From BTQM01 sp036985875 (GTDB taxonomy: Bacteria; Patescibacteriota; Minisyncoccia; Phycocordibacterales; UBA1539), in the NCBI GenBank assembly GCA_036985875.1, contig BTQM01000032.1, forward strand, positions 1 through 8,158: a stretch of 8,158 nt of DNA, in the 5' to 3' direction. This document shows, piece after piece, positions 4,502 to 8,158 of the stretch; the first letter of the stretch is position 1; every line of letters begins with the position of its first letter. The translations under genes and the position numbers were made by a program. The notes beneath the pieces were generated by a model. It had not been told where the DNA came from, searched no databases, and was given only the letters and a program-made list of their open reading frames with translations.

Positions 4502-4843
4502 TTACTTATTAGTTTCCACTACCGTCTTTGCCGCCTTTGCCGCCGCTATTTCGGCTTCTTTTTTCTTTTGTTCAAGCTCCTTCTGCATCTTTCCACCGTG
4601 CCTCACAAATTTTTTTGTGGGAGCAAACTCCCCAAGTCGATGCCCCACCATATCTTCATTCACCCTCACTTCAATATGGTCTTTACCATTGTGCACACCG
4701 AACACAAACCCCACCATCTCGGGAGATATTTGTGAAGCCCTTGCCCAAGTTTTAATAACTTCAGCTTCTTCCGGCTTCTTCCCCTCCACCTTTTCAAGAA
4801 GTTTTTCGTCCACATAGGGACCTTTTTTGAGTGATCTAGTCAT
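4502..4843 (-). CDS. rpsS: 30S ribosomal protein S19 with charged C-terminal extension
   Basis: A 113-residue protein, about 20 longer than the usual 92. S19 is in the 30S head near S13 and contacts 16S rRNA. The N-terminus MTRSLKKGPYVDEKLL and the block MVGHRLGEFAPTKKF (65-79) with RHGGK are diagnostic. From about residue 86 a charged alanine/lysine/glutamate tail (KELEQKKKEAEIAAAKAAK) follows and is likely helical. The ATG at 4843 is fixed by the family start; the frame continues to 4924 but the upstream 27 codons are leader. This is the first gene of the cluster: the usual upstream rplB and the rest of the S10 block are missing, replaced by a divergent hydrolase gene. No Shine-Dalgarno is visible. 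Confidence 0.96.
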   Translation of the reverse strand: MTRSLKKGPYVDEKLLEKVEGKKPEEAEVIKTWARASQISPEMVGFVFGVHNGKDHIEVRVNEDMVGHRLGEFAPTKKFVRHGGKMQKELEQKKKEAEIAAAKAAKTVVETNK

Positions 4844-4877
4844 GATGCAAAAAGAAAACAGGCCCAAAAGAGCCGTC

Positions 4878-4913
4878 CCTGCTCCAACATACCTACCCGA
4901 CAAACCAAGCAGG
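4878..4913 (-). promoter_or_regulatory. Stem in the rpsS leader
   Basis: On the minus strand CCTGCT (4913-4908) pairs with AGCAGG (4883-4878) across a 24-base loop. It begins right after the predicted transcription start near 4916 and ends some 35 bases before the rpsS ATG. Ribosomal-protein leaders often hold autoregulatory structures, but no known binding motif was recognised here. Confidence 0.3.
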
Positions 4914-4922
4914 TCGCTCTCC

Positions 4923-4950
4923 ATCCTACCAAACCATACAATAATGTCAA
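4923..4950 (-). promoter_or_regulatory. Sigma70-like promoter for the rpsS-led ribosomal cluster
   Basis: Minus strand: perfect -35 TTGACA (4950-4945), 16-base spacer, -10 TAGGAT (4928-4923, four of six). The start would fall near 4916, giving a leader of about 73 bases before rpsS. It stands back to back with the hydrolase promoter: the two -35 boxes are 11 bases apart and form the dyad GTCAAT (4946-4951), nine bases, ATTGAC (4961-4966). Confidence 0.55.
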
Positions 4951-4961
4951 TCTCATGGTCA

Positions 4962-4990
4962 TTGACGCTATTGTCTTCCCATACTATAGT
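4962..4990 (+). promoter_or_regulatory. Sigma70-like promoter for the hydrolase gene
   Basis: Plus strand: -35 TTGACG (4962-4967), 17-base spacer, -10 TATAGT (4985-4990), each five of six consensus bases. Transcription would start near 4997, leaving about 50 bases of leader before the ATG at 5047. Confidence 0.6.
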
Positions 4991-5035
4991 CAGGGGTAGA
5001 GGTATTGTTGCTTACAATGAATTTTCTTACGATTC

Positions 5036-5039
5036 GAGG
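5036..5039 (+). promoter_or_regulatory. Shine-Dalgarno deciding the hydrolase start
   Basis: GAGG, seven bases before the ATG at 5047, is the only well-spaced Shine-Dalgarno next to a start codon in the window. It favours 5047 over the in-frame ATG at 5017 and TTG at 5005. Confidence 0.55.
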
Positions 5040-5046
5040 GTTTGAA

Positions 5047-6009
5047 ATGATAAAGATCACAGATTCTTCGCGCATACGAGCAAGAAAGATTGCCCGCGAA
5101 TGCTTAAGCAAGGTAAGCACTCATGACCATCGCTTACTTGGTGCAAAAGCAAACGCCGTGATACTGCATGGTCTTCGCGGACACATGAGGACGAAAGCGA
5201 TGCGAAAGCTCGCCGACGCACTTGAGGATGCCGGGTGCAATACCACCATATGCGATCTTCCCCAGCATGGAACGAACGCCGGGAAAAAGCAAAGATGGAC
5301 GAAGATCAAAAGTTTTAAGGACTTTGTCAGAATAGCAAGGGCAATGACCTACATTACACTTCTCTCACGATCAAGAGGAGATCTGCCCACGTTCATCATA
5401 GGATACAGTCTGGGCGCCTTGATCACGATACGTCTCCTGCAATTGAATCCGTTTATCAGGAAAAATATTAAAGGGGTGATATGCCTCAGCACGCCGCTTA
5501 AAGTGGATCACCACGCAGGAAAGGCGATACGGCGCAATAGGCAGCTAATTGAGAGACTTTCTCCATTTCTGCTTAAATACCTGCCTTGGCTTCCAGTAAG
5601 CAAAGTGCCATCTTCAAAGACTGGCCGTTTGGCAGCAGATGATGAGGAATGGGTAACGGACCCGCTTTTCTATAAAGGACCCCTAGTATTCCGCATGGCG
5701 TGGAAGATCCGCACTGCCGCGCAGAACGCAAACAACAATCTGGGACTTATCAATATGCCCATCCTTTTTCTTCATGGGGGAAAAGACGCTATTTCACCCC
5801 TTAGCGCGGTCATGAAAGCGTACGGAAATATCCCTTCCGAAGATAAAACGCTTAAGCTATATAAGGAAGTTCGTCATGATATCATCAACGGTGAAGTGCT
5901 TGAGGACATGGCACATTGGTTAAAAGAACGGATACGTCAATACGAAAAAGAAAATGGTAGCACTGCAAAATGGAATTTCAAAAATCTTTTGAAATTATTC
6001 AAGAAATAA
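5047..6009 (+). CDS. Alpha/beta hydrolase, monoacylglycerol lipase / serine aminopeptidase S33-like
   Basis: A 320-residue protein with the alpha/beta-hydrolase fold. From the ATG at 5047, an oxyanion-hole type HGLRGH lies at 41-46, DLPQHGTNAG at 70-79 (compare the D-x-x-G-H-G of monoglyceride lipases), the nucleophile elbow GYSLG at 119-123 with Ser121, the acid Asp247 in PILFLHGGKDAIS, and His277 in EVRHDI. All three triad residues are therefore present in order. No signal peptide or membrane segment is evident, so it is probably cytoplasmic; a basic tail (KNLLKLFKK) could touch membrane. The substrate cannot be told: lipid ester hydrolysis is the family's common role. It stands alone, divergent from the ribosomal cluster and convergent with the copper genes, with its own promoter and terminator. 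Confidence 0.85.
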   Translation: MIKITDSSRIRARKIARECLSKVSTHDHRLLGAKANAVILHGLRGHMRTKAMRKLADALEDAGCNTTICDLPQHGTNAGKKQRWTKIKSFKDFVRIARAMTYITLLSRSRGDLPTFIIGYSLGALITIRLLQLNPFIRKNIKGVICLSTPLKVDHHAGKAIRRNRQLIERLSPFLLKYLPWLPVSKVPSSKTGRLAADDEEWVTDPLFYKGPLVFRMAWKIRTAAQNANNNLGLINMPILFLHGGKDAISPLSAVMKAYGNIPSEDKTLKLYKEVRHDIINGEVLEDMAHWLKERIRQYEKENGSTAKWNFKNLLKLFKK

Positions 6010-6010
6010 A

Positions 6011-6046
6011 GACCCGCTCCTTTGCAAAAAGGCGGGTCTTTTTATT
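6011..6046. terminator. Intrinsic terminator, probably bidirectional
   Basis: GACCCGC (6011-6017) pairs with GCGGGTC (6032-6038); after a two-base bulge CTTT pairs with AAAG around a GCAA tetraloop. On the plus strand TTTTTATT follows directly, a textbook terminator one base after the hydrolase stop codon. On the minus strand the hairpin is followed by TTTATTTCTT, so it may also end the copper genes, whose last stop is about 70 bases away. The bases 6047-6117 between hold nothing else recognisable. Confidence 0.92.
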
Positions 6047-6117
6047 AAAGACATGAGCGTGCGAACTGAAACATCCACACCTCCGACCAGAGGGGTTAAT
6101 ATACACAAAGCGCATAT

Positions 6118-6333
6118 TTATTTTGAAGTGGCAGTATATCCCAGCTCCCCAATCTCGGTAAGAAGGGCATCAAGCGAGACTTTATCATCATCAAATTCAA
6201 CTTCGCCCATCTTTTTATCGTAATCAACTTTAACGGATGAAACACCCTCTTTGTTTGAAAGAAGCATTTCAATGCCGGTAGAACAAGCACCGCAATGCAT
6301 TCCTTCTATTTTTAAATTAGTTTTTTGAATCAT
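6118..6333 (-). CDS. HMA-domain copper chaperone, CopZ-like
   Basis: A 71-residue single heavy-metal-associated (HMA) domain. The metal site is GMHCGAC, with Cys14 and Cys17, in the first loop after strand one (LKIEG). The rest follows the beta-alpha-beta-beta-alpha-beta plan: IEMLLSNKEGVSSVKVDYDK, the second strand pair GEVEFDDDKVS, and the closing IGELGYTATSK with the Gly-Tyr seen in CopZ-type proteins. It likely binds Cu(I) and hands it to the ATPase encoded directly upstream. The gap to that gene is 33 bases with an AT-rich palindrome, so the two are probably one transcript. No Shine-Dalgarno. It could instead be a mercury-type chaperone, but the CPC copper ATPase next door argues for copper. 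Confidence 0.88.
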   Translation of the reverse strand: MIQKTNLKIEGMHCGACSTGIEMLLSNKEGVSSVKVDYDKKMGEVEFDDDKVSLDALLTEIGELGYTATSK

Positions 6334-6347
6334 AAATATTTAAATCT

Positions 6348-6363
6348 GAAATTCGAATTTCAA
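6348..6363. repeat. Perfect palindrome between copA and the chaperone gene
   Basis: TGAAATTCGAATTTCA is a perfect 16-base palindrome lying three bases after the ATPase stop codon and 14 before the chaperone start. With flanking AAAT and ATTT it extends imperfectly to about 26 bases. It may be an operator, a short stem in the mRNA, or another dispersed AT-rich repeat like those in the ribosomal cluster. Confidence 0.5.
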
Positions 6364-6366
6364 ATT

Positions 6367-8158
6367 TTACTTTACTTTTGGTTTATAACGTTTTAATAAT
6401 AATGAATTACCGACCACGGAAACCGAGCTGAAGGCCATTGCAAACCCGGCAATCTCGGGTCGAAGGGTGAAACCCCAGATCGGATAGAGAATGCCAGCCG
6501 CTACTGGTATAGAAACTACATTGTAGAAAAATGCCCAGAAGAAATTTGTCCAGATTTTTTTAACAGTTTTCTTGGAAAGATCCAGTCCGGTAACAATATC
6601 CCTGAGGTCATCTTTGATCAAAACGATGTTTCCAGCCGCAATAGCTACGTCAGTACCTGAACCAACGGCAATACCAATATCCGCCTGAGCCAGCGCCGGC
6701 GCATCATTGACGCCATCGCCAACCATTGCCACAACCCTTCCTTCTTTCTGAAGTTTCTTTATAAGGCTAGCTTTGTCTTGAGGCAAGACTTCGGCTATTG
6801 CTTTGTCCACACCAATCTCACGAGCAATAGCATCAGCTGTTTCTTGATTGTCTCCTGTAATCATTATAATCTCAAGATTCATTTTTTTCAAAGCACGGAT
6901 CGCTTCTTTAGAGTGTTCTTTTAGCGTATCTGCAAGCGCCATAATAGCGAGAGTTTCTTTTTCATTCGCGACATAAACTACGGTTTTCGCCTCACTTCGC
7001 AAACGGCTGATCTCTTTTTCAAATTTCGGATCTAGCGTTACGCCAATCTTTTCCATAAGCCGCCAATTGCCGACAAAGACTTTATGTTCCTCATAATTTA
7101 CTTCAACTCCCATACCTTCATGGTTTTTGAAATGTTCCGGTTCGGATATTTCAATTTTTTTATTTTCAGCGGTTTTCATCACGGCCAGCGCCAATGGATG
7201 CTCTGATCCTTTTTCAGCAGTTGCGGCCATTTTTAAAATATCATCTTCGCTGAAATTGTTAACTGGGAAAATATCCGTTACGACCGGTTCTCCTTTTGTT
7301 AGAGTTCCAGTCTTATCAAGGGTGATAGTGTCAATCTTATACGCCTTCTCTAGGGCATCCCCGCCTTTTATTAAAACGCCAAACTCCGCTCCTTTTCCGG
7401 TGCCAACCATTATGGCTGTCGGGGTAGCGAGTCCGAGCGCACACGGACAAGAAATTATCAAAACCGCCACCATTATAAGGAGCGCCGGCGTGAACGCCCA
7501 ACCAGCGAAAAAATACCAGAAAGAAAACGCTAAAAATGAAAAAACTACTACAACAGGGACGAAGTACTCGGATATTTTGTCCGCCAAGCGCTGAATGGGG
7601 GCTCTGATCGCCTGCGCTTCTTCCACCATCTGTATTATCTGATGAAGTAGGGTATCTTTGCCAACTTTTTGCGCGGAAAATTTAAGTCGACCGGAAATAT
7701 TTATAGTAGCTCCAATAACCTCATCTCCTTTTACTTTTTTAACAGGCATTGATTCTCCGGTAATGATTTTTTCGTCAACCGCAGACTCACCATCAACCAC
7801 CATGCCGTCAACAGCAATTTGTCCCCCCGGCTTAACCACAATTATATCTCCGACGACGATCTCATCAATCGGCATTTCGACCTCTTTCCCGTCTTTGACA
7901 ACCAATGCTGTATTGGGACGCAATTTCAAAAGTTTCTTAATTGCGTCAGACGCTTTCCCACGCGCCATCTCTTCAAAATAGCGTCCGAGTATAATGAAAG
8001 ATATCAACGCCGCTGATGATTCCCAGTATGGATGATCGATATTCAAGAAAAAGAATCCGATGGCGCTATAGAAAAATGCGGCTGATGTTCCCAAAACCAC
8101 CAATACATCCATGTTTGACGAGCCGACACGAAGTGCGGTGAAAGCATTTTTGTAAAAA
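6367..8158 (-). CDS. copA: P1B-type copper-transporting ATPase, 5' end outside window
   Basis: The frame is open to the right edge and gives 596 residues before its stop; the start is not in the window. Numbered from the first complete codon: a membrane segment begins near MDVLVVLGTSAAFFYS (16-31), and the actuator-domain TGES is at 133-136. The transport motif CPC is at 237-239, the phosphorylation site DKTGT at 281-285 (Asp281), the nucleotide-binding SEHP at 318-321, and the hinge GDGVND at 480-485. YN (545-546) and MAFSS (574-578) in the last two helices mark the Cu(I)-specific subgroup. It should pump Cu(I) out of the cytoplasm using ATP. The first two helices and any N-terminal HMA domains are missing from view. 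The protein appears intact otherwise, and is followed by the chaperone gene. Confidence 0.95.
   Translation of the reverse strand, partial: FYKNAFTALRVGSSNMDVLVVLGTSAAFFYSAIGFFFLNIDHPYWESSAALISFIILGRYFEEMARGKASDAIKKLLKLRPNTALVVKDGKEVEMPIDEIVVGDIIVVKPGGQIAVDGMVVDGESAVDEKIITGESMPVKKVKGDEVIGATINISGRLKFSAQKVGKDTLLHQIIQMVEEAQAIRAPIQRLADKISEYFVPVVVVFSFLAFSFWYFFAGWAFTPALLIMVAVLIISCPCALGLATPTAIMVGTGKGAEFGVLIKGGDALEKAYKIDTITLDKTGTLTKGEPVVTDIFPVNNFSEDDILKMAATAEKGSEHPLALAVMKTAENKKIEISEPEHFKNHEGMGVEVNYEEHKVFVGNWRLMEKIGVTLDPKFEKEISRLRSEAKTVVYVANEKETLAIMALADTLKEHSKEAIRALKKMNLEIIMITGDNQETADAIAREIGVDKAIAEVLPQDKASLIKKLQKEGRVVAMVGDGVNDAPALAQADIGIAVGSGTDVAIAAGNIVLIKDDLRDIVTGLDLSKKTVKKIWTNFFWAFFYNVVSIPVAAGILYPIWGFTLRPEIAGFAMAFSSVSVVGNSLLLKRYKPKVK

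Noticed and set aside
5005..5046. Earlier start of the hydrolase at TTG 5005 or ATG 5017
   Set aside because: The GAGG at 5036-5039 is correctly placed only for the ATG at 5047, and the fold needs no extra N-terminal residues.
1..8158. Recoded TGA as in some Patescibacteria
   Set aside because: TGA ends rpmC exactly at the family's expected length and no in-frame TGA occurs in any gene.

Overview
The window looks like a piece of a small-genome bacterial chromosome, most likely Patescibacteria (Candidate Phyla Radiation), perhaps Parcubacteria. The evidence is protein style: the S3 N-terminus (MTHIVHPYAHRLGI) differs from the usual MGQKVNP-type start, S14 is the short zinc type, Shine-Dalgarno sequences are nearly absent, and the spacers are AT-rich with small hairpins and repeats. 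This lineage call is recognition from memory, not a search. TGA is used as a stop (end of L29), so the code looks standard.

From 1 to 4843 the minus strand carries a ribosomal-protein cluster in the classic S10/spc order: rpsS-rplV-rpsC-rplP-rpmC-rpsQ-rplN-rplX-rplE-rpsN-rpsH, with rpsH cut by the window edge. The cluster starts at rpsS: the usual upstream rpsJ-rplC-rplD-rplW-rplB block is absent, and a divergent gene sits there instead. Spacers are wide for such an operon. Most striking is a 430-base non-coding gap between rplE and rpsN, followed by 97 bases between rpsN and rpsH. Candidate internal promoters lie before rpsN and rpmC. Three genes (rplE, rplN, rplP) share the same repeat-derived leader at identical spacing to the ATG.

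From 5047 to 6009 the plus strand encodes an alpha/beta hydrolase of the monoacylglycerol-lipase/serine aminopeptidase S33 type with a recognisable Ser-Asp-His triad. It has its own sigma70-like promoter, arranged back to back with the rpsS promoter, and a strong intrinsic terminator at 6011-6046.

From 6118 to the right edge the minus strand carries a copper module: the C-terminal two thirds or more of a CPC-type P1B copper ATPase (CopA), followed by a 71-residue free HMA-domain copper chaperone (CopZ-like). It converges on the hydrolase gene and may share its bidirectional terminator.

No CRISPR array, transposase, tRNA or rRNA gene was found. The most unusual material is in the spacers of the ribosomal cluster: the long gap with promoter-like and foldable sequence, the duplicated leader/repeat family, twin 6-bp hairpins before rpsC, and a pair of competing hairpins at the end of rpmC.
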